Shown here: one piece after another, positions 56,201-64,000 of the stretch | Layout: each line of letters opens with the position of its first letter | How positions within the stretch are numbered: position 1 is the first letter of the stretch | Origin: Calditrichota bacterium | Lineage (GTDB): Bacteria; Calditrichota; Calditrichia; Calditrichales; J004 | Length of the DNA: 64,000 nt | Reading direction: 5' to 3' | Assembly: GCA_013112635.1 (NCBI GenBank) | Contig: JABFGF010000001.1 | Coordinates: 806,001 to 870,000, forward strand | Position numbers and translations under genes: made by a program | Notes under the pieces: model-generated | The model's database searches: none | Seen by the model: only the letters and a program-made list of their open reading frames with translations | Told to the model about the DNA's origin: nothing

Positions 56201-59200
56201 CCGAAAATCACTGCCGCAACCGGACGAATCAGCATACGGCTCTGATGAAGAATACATTGCACCGCGTAATGAAAATGAAGAAAAAGTTGCGTCAATCTGG
56301 GCTGATGTTTTAAAAATTGAAAAAGTGGGTGTGTTAAATAATTTCTTTGAGTTGGGCGGTCATTCCCTTTTGGCCACGCAGCTTATTTCACGCATCCGTG
56401 AGGGATTTGATCTTGATATTCCTTTGAGAAATATCTTTGAATACCCGACAGTTGCAAGCCTGACAGAAAGTATTGAAATTACTCAGCGTGGTCAGGGCGG
56501 AGTTCAGGCACCTCCAATTATGGCAGTTTCACGCCAACAGGAAATTCCCCTGTCTTTTGCACAGCAACGTCTGTGGTTTCTGGATCAACTCGAGCCGAAT
56601 ACATCAAACTATAATATCCCTGAATCTGCGCGTATCAAAGGGCAGCTTGATCCAAAGATTCTTGAACAGTGTTTAAATGAAATTATTCAACGGCACGAAG
56701 TATTGCGCACCAATTTTGTCTCCATCTCCGGAACTCCACAACAAGTGATCCATACAAACCGGGAAATTGTTCTTGAACAGCATGATGTTCGCAACCTCCC
56801 GAAAACAGATCGTGAAGCAGCCGCATTAAAAATTGCCAACCAGTTTGCCCGCACCATTTTCAATTTGAGCGAAGGTGCACTGCTGAGAGCGGGAATAGTT
56901 TATCTTGATGATGATGAATTTTTCTTCCTGGTCACGGTTCATCATATTATTTCGGATGACTGGTCCACGCAGGTTTTTATTCGTGAAATTGGCATTCTTT
57001 ACAACGCGTTTAGCAATAATCAAAAATCTCCCATGCCGCCACTTCCGGTTCAGTACGCAGATTTTTCTCACTGGCAGCAAAACTGGCTACAAGGCAAAAT
57101 TCTGGAAGAGCAGCTCGATTTTTGGAAAACAACTTTAGCAGGGAGTGTTCCACTACTAGAATTGCCGACTGACAGACCACGGCCAAAAGTGCAAACTTTT
57201 AATGGCTCTTATAAAACTTTTGAGATTGGTGAAGAGTTTTCCAGGCAGATTACAAATTTTACAACTGATCATGGCGCAACAGTTTTTATGACACTCATTG
57301 CAGCCTTTCAAACACTGCTTTACCGTTATTCCGGTCAGGATAATTTTAATATCGGGACGCCAATTGCCAACCGTAACCGCGCTGAGATTGAGCCGCTGAT
57401 TGGCTTTTTTGTAAATACGCTGGTTATGAATGCTGATCTTTCCGGCCAACCTACATTTATAGAATTATTGGATCGCGTCAAAGAAACGTCACTAAACGCT
57501 TATGCCCATCAGGATTTGCCTTTTGAGAAAATTGTAGACGCCTTAAAACCCGATCGAGACATGGCACATTCACCATTGTTTCAGGTGATGTTTGTTCTAC
57601 AAAGCGCGAACCCGGCCCAACAAAGCAATACACCGCAAGAAAAGAGCCCAATTGAAATATCTTCCATTGAAGCTCATAGTGGTACATCCAAGTTTGATTT
57701 AACTTTTTTCTTGGTAGATGATGGAAAGAATATTTCCGGGGCTGTTGAATATAATACCGATTTATTTGATGAAAGCACTATTGAACGCATGACTGGCCAT
57801 TTCACGAAGTTGCTTACTGCTTTAATTCAACAGCCAAAAATGCCGGTCACAAAAATTGCTTTAACCAACGAAAAAGAAACACAACATTTAACACATGGTT
57901 TAAATCGTTTCGAAGAAAAACAACATTTTACTGCCAGCACAAAAGAAATTTTTGAAAAACAGGCCGCGCAAACACCAAATGCCACTGCTGTTGTAGCTGG
58001 CAGCATGCAATTAAAATACAGCGAATTAAATGAAGTGGCTAACCGGTTGGCACATAAACTGATCGAAAAAGGTATTGGTGCTGATGATTTGATCGGACTG
58101 TATTTTAATCGTTCACCGGAAATGATTATCGCTATTTTAGCCGTTATTAAGTCCGGCGCAGCTTATGTCCCAATCGATCCATCATACCCGAAAGAACGGA
58201 TTAATTACATGATCGATGATTCCGGGATGAAGCTTTTGCTGACTGACAATAAAAGCAATGTCATTCTGAACCCCGTTCCTAAGGGTAAAGAATCCCCTCA
58301 AAGTTTAAACAATGGGATTCTTCACTCTGTAAACTTCACTCAGAATGCCATCACAACTATGTTAGTTGATGAACCGGAAAACCTTTCAGAAAATGTATCC
58401 AATCCGGATGTAAAAATTGATCCTGATAGCCTGGTTTATATGATTTACACCTCCGGATCCACAGGTAAACCAAAAGGCACCTTAATTACCCACGGCGGAT
58501 TAACGCATTACCTTAACTGGGCTTATGAAGCATATCCTCTGAATGAAGGCCGTGGTTCACTTGTCCATTCCACAATCGCCTTTGACGCAACAGTAACAGC
58601 CGTGTTTACGCCAATCCTTACCGGAAAATCAATCACACTTGCCGATACCGATGATGATCTCGAAGCCTTAGCCAAAGCTCTTTTAGATTATCAGGATTTT
58701 AACATTGTAAAAATTACACCAGCGCATCTCGATTTATTAAGCCATCAAATTCCAGCGGAAAAAGCCTCAAAATTGACAAGCACATTTGTTATTGGTGGGG
58801 AAAACCTGGTTGATAATCAAATTAGTTTTTGGCAGAAAAATGCTCCTGAAACTTCCCTGTTCAATGAATATGGCCCCACCGAAACAGTGGTTGGTTGTGT
58901 GGTTTATAATGCCAAAGGATGGGATGGAAAAGGTTCCGTGCCAATCGGGCGTTCCATCACAAATTCGCCAGTATATATTTTGGATGAACATTTTCAGCCT
59001 GTGCCTAAAGGAACACCCGGCGAGCTTTATATAGCGGGAAAAGGCGTAGCCCGTGGTTACAAAAACAGGTCGGATTTAACCGCTGAACGTTTTCTGCCAG
59101 ACCCATTTGCTGTGGAAGCCGGCGCACGCATGTACCGGACCGGTGACTTGGTTCGTTATCTGAATGATGATCAAATGATCTTTTTAGGGCGTATTGACAG

Positions 59201-62200
59201 CCAGGTAAAAATACGCGGTTACCGAATTGAGCTGGGAGAAATTGAAAGCATTCTGATTAACCTTGACAATCTTGAAGATGCAGTAGTAGATGTGCGCGAA
59301 GATATACCCGGTGAGAAGCGAATTGTGGCGTACATGGTTGCAAAAGATGAAAATGAAATTGATACAAAAGAAATCCGTGAAAAGTTAAAAACACAGCTAC
59401 CCGATTATATGGTGCCGACGGCATTTTTATCACTTGACAGAATTCCGCTTACAACCAATGGAAAAGTCGATAAACGCGCGTTACCAAAACCCGAATATTC
59501 CCGCGAGGAATTACAGCAGGAATTTATCGCCCCGTCATCTGCAGGTGAAGAAAAATTGGCGGCTATTTGGCAATCCATTTTGCATGTTGATAAAATTGGT
59601 ATTCATGATAATTTCTTCGATCTTGGTGGACACTCACTGCTGGCAACACAGGTTATGTCCCGTGTGCGTGATGAATTTGGCGTAGAGCTGCCCTTGCGTA
59701 TTCTTTTTGAAGCGCCGACAATTAGTTCATTTTTACTGCAAATTGAACAAGCTGAACTTGGTAGTAATATCAAAATCCCAGCATTGGTTCCGGCAGAACG
59801 CACCAAAGAAATGCCGCTTTCTTTTTCTCAGCAAAGGCTGTGGTTCCTGGATCAGTTAGCTCCGGGAAGTGCAAACTATAACATCCCCAGCGCCTTTAAA
59901 ATTATTGGTTCAGTAAACCTTGATGTGATGACATTGGCCATAAATGAGATAATTAGGCGCCATGAAGTATTACGCACAACGTTTGGTAACAAAGACGGCA
60001 AGCCTTACTTAATTATTAAGGATGAGCTGCTTTATGAACCTGAACAGATTGATTTATCAGAAATAAAACCATCCGAACGCGAAGTAAAAGTTCAACAATT
60101 ATCTACTCAAAATGCTACAGATCCTTTTGACCTTGCAGAAGGTCCCTTAATCCGCGTACAGTTTTTAAAAATCGCCAAAAATGAAACTGTTGTTTTGTTT
60201 AACATGCATCATATCATCTCCGATGGATGGTCCACAACTGTTTTAATGGGCGAAATTTCAATTTTGTACGATGCATTCAGCAATAGAAATAAATCACCAT
60301 TACCCGATCTGGACATTCAGTATGCCGATTATGCCGCCTGGCAAAGATCGTGGTTAAAAGATGATGCCCTTGATACGCAGATCAATTTTTGGAAAGAAAA
60401 ACTGGGAACGAATCCGCCAGTCTTGGATTTACCAACGGATTTCCAGCGGCCGCCTGTGCAAACATTTAATGGTGATGTGATCTCAATTCAGCTCTCGAGC
60501 GATATTACAAAAAATATTAACAAGCTGGCCCGAGAAAATAACAGTACACTATTTATGGTACTACTGGCTGCATGGCAAACACTGTTGCATAAACAGAGCG
60601 GTCAAGATGAAATATTTAGCGGCTCACCAATCGCCAATCGTAACTATTCTGCAACTGAAGCCCTGATTGGATTTTTTGTAAACACCCTTGTTTTGCGGGC
60701 TGATTTTGATGCACAAATCTGCTTTGAAGATTTATTGAAAAATGTACGTGAATTTACACTCGGCGCCTATGCACACCAGGATGTACCTTTCGAACAGCTT
60801 GTTGATGAGTTGCAAAATGAACGCATCATGAGCCATTCTCCTCTTTTCCAGGTGATGTTTGTTTTGCAGAATACCGCCCAGCAAGAGAATGCGCCAGCCG
60901 GGAATCTGCAAATTGAACCGCTTGGGGCAGATGCAAAAGTATCTAAATTTGATTTAACCTTGTCTATGATTGAGCTGCCCGATATGCTTGCAGCTGAACT
61001 TGAGTACAATACAGATTTGTTTAAAAAGGAAACAGTTGAACGCATGCTTGGCCATTTCCAGGTACTTTTAGAAAAAATTGTAGAAAACCCTCAACTTCCT
61101 CTTAGCACAATTTCATTAACCTCGGCAGATGAAATTAAAAAAATTACGCAGGATTGGAACCAGACCAAAACACCATTTTCGGACAATTCATGCATTCATC
61201 ATTTATTTGAAAATATTGCTGAAAAATATGCATCCAAATCAGCGATTCATTTTATCGATGGGAATCAGTCTCAGGAACTGACTTTTGCAGAATTAAATCA
61301 ACGTGCCAATCAACTGGCCCATTATCTTATTGAGAAAGGTGTAACGCAGGAAACGCTGGTTGGTATTTCTGTAGAGCGTTCTGTTGAAATGGTTGTAGCG
61401 TTGCTTGGGGTGCTCAAAGCTGGCGGTGTTTATGTGCCAATTGATCCTGCCTATCCGCAGGAACGCAAAGATTATATATTGCAGGATGCAGGAATTAAAA
61501 CTTTACTTACTAAACACTCTGTCATTCAGAGTCCTGTTTTGCAGGACAAAGAATCCCCAAAAGGAAACAATGGGATTCATCACTCCGCAAGCTCCATTTC
61601 GCCGGCAGGCGAATCCGACCTTCGGCGTGATCAGAATGCCATCGAATTAGTTTATTTAGATGATTTGAAATTATTGAGCCAGAATACAAATAACCCGGAA
61701 GCGCTTGTGCAAGCTGAAAACATGGCTTATATGATTTATACTTCAGGTTCAACCGGCAAGCCAAAAGGCACAATGGTGCAACACAGAAGTTTGTGCAACC
61801 TGACAGCCTTTCAGATAAAAGATTTTGAATTAAATGAAACTTCCCGCTGTTTGCAGTTTGCTTCATTTAGCTTTGATGCATCTGTCTCAGAAATATTTAC
61901 AACACTTATAAGTGGTGCAACCCTTTATCTGGCCTCCAAAGATGATTTGATGCCGGGACCAGGATTAATCCGCACCTTAAAAGAAAACAAAATCTCAGTG
62001 GTAACTTTACCGCCTTCCGTTTCCGCCTTACTAAGAGACGAAAAATTCCCTGAATTGAAAACACTCGTTTCAGCCGGAGAAGCTTTGCCTGTCGATTTGG
62101 CCAATCACTGGCATATTGGGCGTAGGATGCTGAATGCTTATGGCCCAACCGAAAACACAGTTTGTGCAAGCAGTTTTGTTATTGATACTAATTTGTCCGG

Positions 62201-64000
62201 CAATAACGTCCCGATTGGGAATCCTATTGATAATGTTCAGCTTTATATTCTTGATAACAATTTGCAGCCAGTTCCGGTTGGTATTCCGGGCGAATTGTGC
62301 ATCGGCGGGTCAAGCCTGGCACGCGGTTATTTTGGCAAACCAGATTTGACTGCGGAAAAGTTTATTCCAAATCCTTTTGTAAATACTGAAGGATCACGTT
62401 TGTACCGCACGGGCGATTTAGCTCGTTTTCTGGCTGATGGAAATATCGAATTTTTAGGGCGTATTGATGACCAGGTAAAAGTACGCGGTTTCAGAATTGA
62501 ATTGGGAGAGATTGAAAATGCAATCATAGAAAATGAAGCCGTTAATGATGCGGTTGTTATAGTCCGTGAAGATGTACCAGGCGATAAAAAAATCGCTGCA
62601 TATTTTACTTCCGGTCAAAATGAGTTTTCCGGATTAGATCTACGCAATTATTTAGGCGATCAGTTACCTGCTTACATGGTGCCTTCTGCTTTTGTTAAAA
62701 TGGATACATTTCCATTAACTGCAAATGGCAAAATCGCTAAGCGTGCCCTGCCCCAACCCGAATATGACCGCAGTGCCATCAAGGCAGAATTTGTTGAACC
62801 GCGCAATGAAAATGAAGAAAAAGTAGCGGCCATCTGGAAAGATGTATTAAATCTTGAAAAGGTGGGCGTACATGATAATTTCTTTGAAATTGGCGGGCAT
62901 TCGTTAATTGCCACGCAACTTGTCTCTCGCATCCAGAAAGAGTTTGAGATCATATTTGAATTAGGTTTTATTTTTGAAGCTCCTAGTATTGCTGAGCTCT
63001 CTTTAAAAATTGAAGAAGCCCGTTTTAGCCAACCGGCTTTAGAAACACCTCCCGTAAATATTGTGGATCGTTCCCAGCCAATTCCACTTTCTTTTGCCCA
63101 GCAACGCCTGTGGTTCCTCGACCAACTTGTTCCAAACAGTGCCATGTACAATCTTCCATCGGTGGTGCGCCTGAAAGGTAATTTAAAAACAGGTTTGCTT
63201 GAAAAAACCATCCTGGATTTAACGATCCGTCATGAAACCTTACGCACAACATTTGATATGATTGATGGCAAAGCAGTTCAGGTTATTTCAGAAAGAGCCG
63301 GATCAAATCTTAATATTATCGATCTTGAAAATGTGAATGAAGCAGAGCGCGAGGAGGAAGCCCTAAACTTTGCCCAAAATGAAATCCAACAATCTTTTGA
63401 TTTAACAACAGGGCCGCTCTTTAGGACATTCCTGGTAAAAGTTTCTGATGATGACCATATTTTCATTATGAACATGCATCATATAATTTCTGATGGCTGG
63501 TCGATGGGTATTCTTGTTCGTGAGATTGCCACCATTTACAATGCTCATTCTACAGGTACAAATGCACGATTGCCACAACTCAAATTTCAGTATGCCGATT
63601 TTGCCAACTGGCAGCGTGAGTGGCTGCAAGGCGAGGTTTATGACCGGCAGCTTAGTTATTGGAAAAATCAACTGACAGGATTACCGCCATTAATAAATTT
63701 ACCTTTGGACAGACCACGTCCGGCAATCCAGACATACAATGGCAACACACTAAGTTTCAATTTTGACAGCACGATAAACGAATCGCTAAAGAATTTCTGT
63801 AGAACTGAGGGCGTTACCAGTTTTATGACTTTGCTGGCTGCATTTCAGGTTTTGCTGGCCCGCTATTCCGGCCAGACTGACCTTGCTGTAGGAACGCCAA
63901 TTGCCAATCGCAACAATGCGGATCTTGAGCCGTTGATTGGTTTTTTTGTAAACACCCTGGTTATTCGGAGCGATCTTTCTGATAACATTTCTTTTAGCGA
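53229..64000 (+). CDS. Multi-module NRPS, C-A-PCP-C-A-PCP-C-A-PCP-C... (Orn, Asn, Tyr; 3' partial)
   Basis: Open from ATG 53229 to the window end (3590 residues). MPNEKNYETDEQEVFIF leads into C1 with no docking helix. There is no visible Shine-Dalgarno; the region just upstream is repeat sequence. C1 has HHIISDG. A1 (~54660-56200) has FGLTEA instead of YGPTE and pocket D-V-G-E-I-G-S-I-D, identical to a recalled Orn code. PCP1 serine is 56364-56366. C2 (~56530-57850) has HHIISDD, Asp replacing Gly. A2 (~57930-59470) has D-A-T-K-V-G-E-V-G (Asn), the same as A2 of gene 7. PCP2 serine is 59634-59636; no E domain follows, so L-Asn. C3 (~59800-61120) has HHIISDG. A3 (~61190-62740) has D-A-S-T-V-A-A-V-C, matching a recalled Tyr code. 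PCP3 serine is 62901-62903. C4 starts at ~63066 (HHIISDG) and is cut off. A2 and A3 carry in-frame palindromic repeats. Confidence 0.94.
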   Translation, partial: MPNEKNYETDEQEVFIFPTSFAQQRLWFLDQFEPGSPFYNIPTAVRITGTLDIPVLEDTIAEIVYRHESLRTTFDTENGDPVQVINPDMEIPLKIIDISNLPDNERDSESLRLANNEARTPFDLKTGPLFRSTLIKLRDKDFVMLVTMHHIISDGWSIGVFMREISVIYSAFSEDKDCPLPDLPIQYADFSSWQREWLSGEVLDKQLNYWKEKLGYNLPILELPTDKPRPAIQSARGASTTIDIPAEIQDGINQLTRKEGITPFMALLSAFYILLYKYSLQEDITVGTPIANRTQTETEVLIGFFINTLVIRADLSGDPTFKEFAQRVRKTTLESYAHQDLPFEMLVEAIQPERSMSHSPLFQVMFILQNATNAAGAGEATPVNPKSDIQMEQITVDAGTSTFDITVSLSEQNDCIKASIEYCTDLFEDETILRFINQYKTVLDSIVKNPDLPLSLLDVLSNDEKKNIVEEWNDTAAEYDYKICMHQLVQKHAQETPDEIAVVAPPLDNDHSEKTTKWPRLTYSELNQRANQLARVLQKNGVKPETPVGIVLEKSLDLAVAVVAVLKAGGGYVPMDPDYPKDRLAHMIEDSNTPLIISHDHLLERIPENKAKNICLDNESGQIVKEDNSNLDIPVLPENMAYMIYTSGTTGKSKGTIVSHQSWVNSYYAWESAYELKTKCRSHLQMANFSFDVFAGDTIRALGSGGKLTLIPRSVLLNADQLFQQMINEKITIAEFVPAVLRNLVAYLDTTHEDLSFMRCLIAGSDAWYVSEYKEFQDYGGPETRLINSFGLTEAAIDSTFFEAAELDLPKDRHVPIGVPFSNMQVYILNEQLMPVPIGVPGEICVGGAGLARGYHQRPDLTAEKFVPHPFSKSGERIYRTGDKGKYLSDGNIEFMGRIDHQVKLRGFRIEMGEIESNLGQHPAIRETVIIVREDNPGDKRLVAYFVPANEEIPDRKDLRTFLLEKLPDYMIPNAFVDLEKIPLTPNGKVDRKSLPQPDESAYGSDEEYIAPRNENEEKVASIWADVLKIEKVGVLNNFFELGGHSLLATQLISRIREGFDLDIPLRNIFEYPTVASLTESIEITQRGQGGVQAPPIMAVSRQQEIPLSFAQQRLWFLDQLEPNTSNYNIPESARIKGQLDPKILEQCLNEIIQRHEVLRTNFVSISGTPQQVIHTNREIVLEQHDVRNLPKTDREAAALKIANQFARTIFNLSEGALLRAGIVYLDDDEFFFLVTVHHIISDDWSTQVFIREIGILYNAFSNNQKSPMPPLPVQYADFSHWQQNWLQGKILEEQLDFWKTTLAGSVPLLELPTDRPRPKVQTFNGSYKTFEIGEEFSRQITNFTTDHGATVFMTLIAAFQTLLYRYSGQDNFNIGTPIANRNRAEIEPLIGFFVNTLVMNADLSGQPTFIELLDRVKETSLNAYAHQDLPFEKIVDALKPDRDMAHSPLFQVMFVLQSANPAQQSNTPQEKSPIEISSIEAHSGTSKFDLTFFLVDDGKNISGAVEYNTDLFDESTIERMTGHFTKLLTALIQQPKMPVTKIALTNEKETQHLTHGLNRFEEKQHFTASTKEIFEKQAAQTPNATAVVAGSMQLKYSELNEVANRLAHKLIEKGIGADDLIGLYFNRSPEMIIAILAVIKSGAAYVPIDPSYPKERINYMIDDSGMKLLLTDNKSNVILNPVPKGKESPQSLNNGILHSVNFTQNAITTMLVDEPENLSENVSNPDVKIDPDSLVYMIYTSGSTGKPKGTLITHGGLTHYLNWAYEAYPLNEGRGSLVHSTIAFDATVTAVFTPILTGKSITLADTDDDLEALAKALLDYQDFNIVKITPAHLDLLSHQIPAEKASKLTSTFVIGGENLVDNQISFWQKNAPETSLFNEYGPTETVVGCVVYNAKGWDGKGSVPIGRSITNSPVYILDEHFQPVPKGTPGELYIAGKGVARGYKNRSDLTAERFLPDPFAVEAGARMYRTGDLVRYLNDDQMIFLGRIDSQVKIRGYRIELGEIESILINLDNLEDAVVDVREDIPGEKRIVAYMVAKDENEIDTKEIREKLKTQLPDYMVPTAFLSLDRIPLTTNGKVDKRALPKPEYSREELQQEFIAPSSAGEEKLAAIWQSILHVDKIGIHDNFFDLGGHSLLATQVMSRVRDEFGVELPLRILFEAPTISSFLLQIEQAELGSNIKIPALVPAERTKEMPLSFSQQRLWFLDQLAPGSANYNIPSAFKIIGSVNLDVMTLAINEIIRRHEVLRTTFGNKDGKPYLIIKDELLYEPEQIDLSEIKPSEREVKVQQLSTQNATDPFDLAEGPLIRVQFLKIAKNETVVLFNMHHIISDGWSTTVLMGEISILYDAFSNRNKSPLPDLDIQYADYAAWQRSWLKDDALDTQINFWKEKLGTNPPVLDLPTDFQRPPVQTFNGDVISIQLSSDITKNINKLARENNSTLFMVLLAAWQTLLHKQSGQDEIFSGSPIANRNYSATEALIGFFVNTLVLRADFDAQICFEDLLKNVREFTLGAYAHQDVPFEQLVDELQNERIMSHSPLFQVMFVLQNTAQQENAPAGNLQIEPLGADAKVSKFDLTLSMIELPDMLAAELEYNTDLFKKETVERMLGHFQVLLEKIVENPQLPLSTISLTSADEIKKITQDWNQTKTPFSDNSCIHHLFENIAEKYASKSAIHFIDGNQSQELTFAELNQRANQLAHYLIEKGVTQETLVGISVERSVEMVVALLGVLKAGGVYVPIDPAYPQERKDYILQDAGIKTLLTKHSVIQSPVLQDKESPKGNNGIHHSASSISPAGESDLRRDQNAIELVYLDDLKLLSQNTNNPEALVQAENMAYMIYTSGSTGKPKGTMVQHRSLCNLTAFQIKDFELNETSRCLQFASFSFDASVSEIFTTLISGATLYLASKDDLMPGPGLIRTLKENKISVVTLPPSVSALLRDEKFPELKTLVSAGEALPVDLANHWHIGRRMLNAYGPTENTVCASSFVIDTNLSGNNVPIGNPIDNVQLYILDNNLQPVPVGIPGELCIGGSSLARGYFGKPDLTAEKFIPNPFVNTEGSRLYRTGDLARFLADGNIEFLGRIDDQVKVRGFRIELGEIENAIIENEAVNDAVVIVREDVPGDKKIAAYFTSGQNEFSGLDLRNYLGDQLPAYMVPSAFVKMDTFPLTANGKIAKRALPQPEYDRSAIKAEFVEPRNENEEKVAAIWKDVLNLEKVGVHDNFFEIGGHSLIATQLVSRIQKEFEIIFELGFIFEAPSIAELSLKIEEARFSQPALETPPVNIVDRSQPIPLSFAQQRLWFLDQLVPNSAMYNLPSVVRLKGNLKTGLLEKTILDLTIRHETLRTTFDMIDGKAVQVISERAGSNLNIIDLENVNEAEREEEALNFAQNEIQQSFDLTTGPLFRTFLVKVSDDDHIFIMNMHHIISDGWSMGILVREIATIYNAHSTGTNARLPQLKFQYADFANWQREWLQGEVYDRQLSYWKNQLTGLPPLINLPLDRPRPAIQTYNGNTLSFNFDSTINESLKNFCRTEGVTSFMTLLAAFQVLLARYSGQTDLAVGTPIANRNNADLEPLIGFFVNTLVIRSDLSDNISFS
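58260..58349. repeat. Palindromic repeat translated in frame, A2 (Asn) of gene 9
   Basis: About 90 bases starting GTCATTCTGA and ending CTCAGAATGCC. It is close to the gene 7 copy in sequence, position and frame (VILNPVPKGKESPQS), so these two may be one insertion later duplicated with the Asn module. Confidence 0.85.
61521..61640. repeat. Palindromic repeat with nested second insert, A3 (Tyr) of gene 9
   Basis: 120 bases (40 codons) starting GTCATTCAGA and ending TCAGAATGCC. Compared with the other copies it has extra bases at about 61591-61630 (cgccggcaggcgaatccg and a following ccttcggcg) that look like a different GC-rich repeat inserted within it. The frame stays open throughout. Confidence 0.8.

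Noticed and set aside
43079-61640. CRISPR array made of the four similar repeats
   Set aside because: The copies are thousands of bases apart, lie within coding sequence and have no spacers or cas genes.
63066-64000. Terminal condensation or release domain at the window end
   Set aside because: The sequence is an ordinary elongation-type C domain cut off by the window; no thioesterase or reductase motif is seen.

Overview
The window is one strand of a very large, AT-rich hybrid PKS/NRPS gene cluster, with all genes on the + strand and both ends cut inside megasynthase genes. Nothing outside secondary metabolism is present except one small broken GxxExxY-family gene. No ribosomal or other phylogenetic marker is visible. 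The low GC by eye, weak Shine-Dalgarno sites, GxxExxY gene and dispersed palindromic repeats would fit an FCB-group bacterium (Bacteroidota, Calditrichota, Ignavibacteriota or similar). That placement is an inference with low confidence.

Layout. Gene 1 (2-7747, 5' partial): end of a fatty acyl-AMP ligase, ACP, then KS-AT-DH-ER-KR-ACP. Gene 2 (7916-14260): KS-AT-ACP-C-A-PCP. Gene 3 (14406-18989): KS-AT-KR-ACP. Gene 4 (19236-22595): C-A-PCP. Gene 5 (22640-31573): C-A-PCP-sulfotransferase-C-A-PCP-E. Gene 6 (31594-38061): C-A-PCP-C-A-PCP. Gene 7 (38054-46015): C-A-PCP-C-A-PCP-E. Gene 8 (46248-52697): C-A-PCP-C-A-PCP. A small repeat-flanked, frameshifted GxxExxY gene follows (52701-53210). Gene 9 (53229 to the end, 3' partial): C-A-PCP-C-A-PCP-C-A-PCP-C.

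How the genes work together. A fatty acid is activated and extended by one fully reduced malonate and one unreduced malonate. It is then joined to an aromatic amino acid, which is extended by a malonate and ketoreduced to a statine-like unit. At least twelve more amino acids follow. Specificity pockets were read by hand against the GrsA core motifs. The predicted order is: lipid-C2-(beta-keto C2)-Tyr/Phe-(beta-hydroxy C2)-X-Val/Ile-D-Gln-X-Phe-X-D-Asn-X-Phe-Orn-Asn-Tyr-..., where X marks pockets I could not assign. No thioesterase, transporter, regulator or phosphopantetheinyl transferase is in the window, so the cluster continues on at least the 3' side.

The most unusual signal is a family of palindromic DNA repeats (ends GTCATTCTGA ... 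TCAGAATGAC) translated in frame inside four adenylation domains, all in the same loop just before core motif A3. A fifth domain carries a different, short tandem repeat in that loop. Other notable points are the sulfotransferase domain embedded between two NRPS modules, three docking-tail classes that match the gene order, and mobile-looking inverted-repeat elements in two intergenic gaps.
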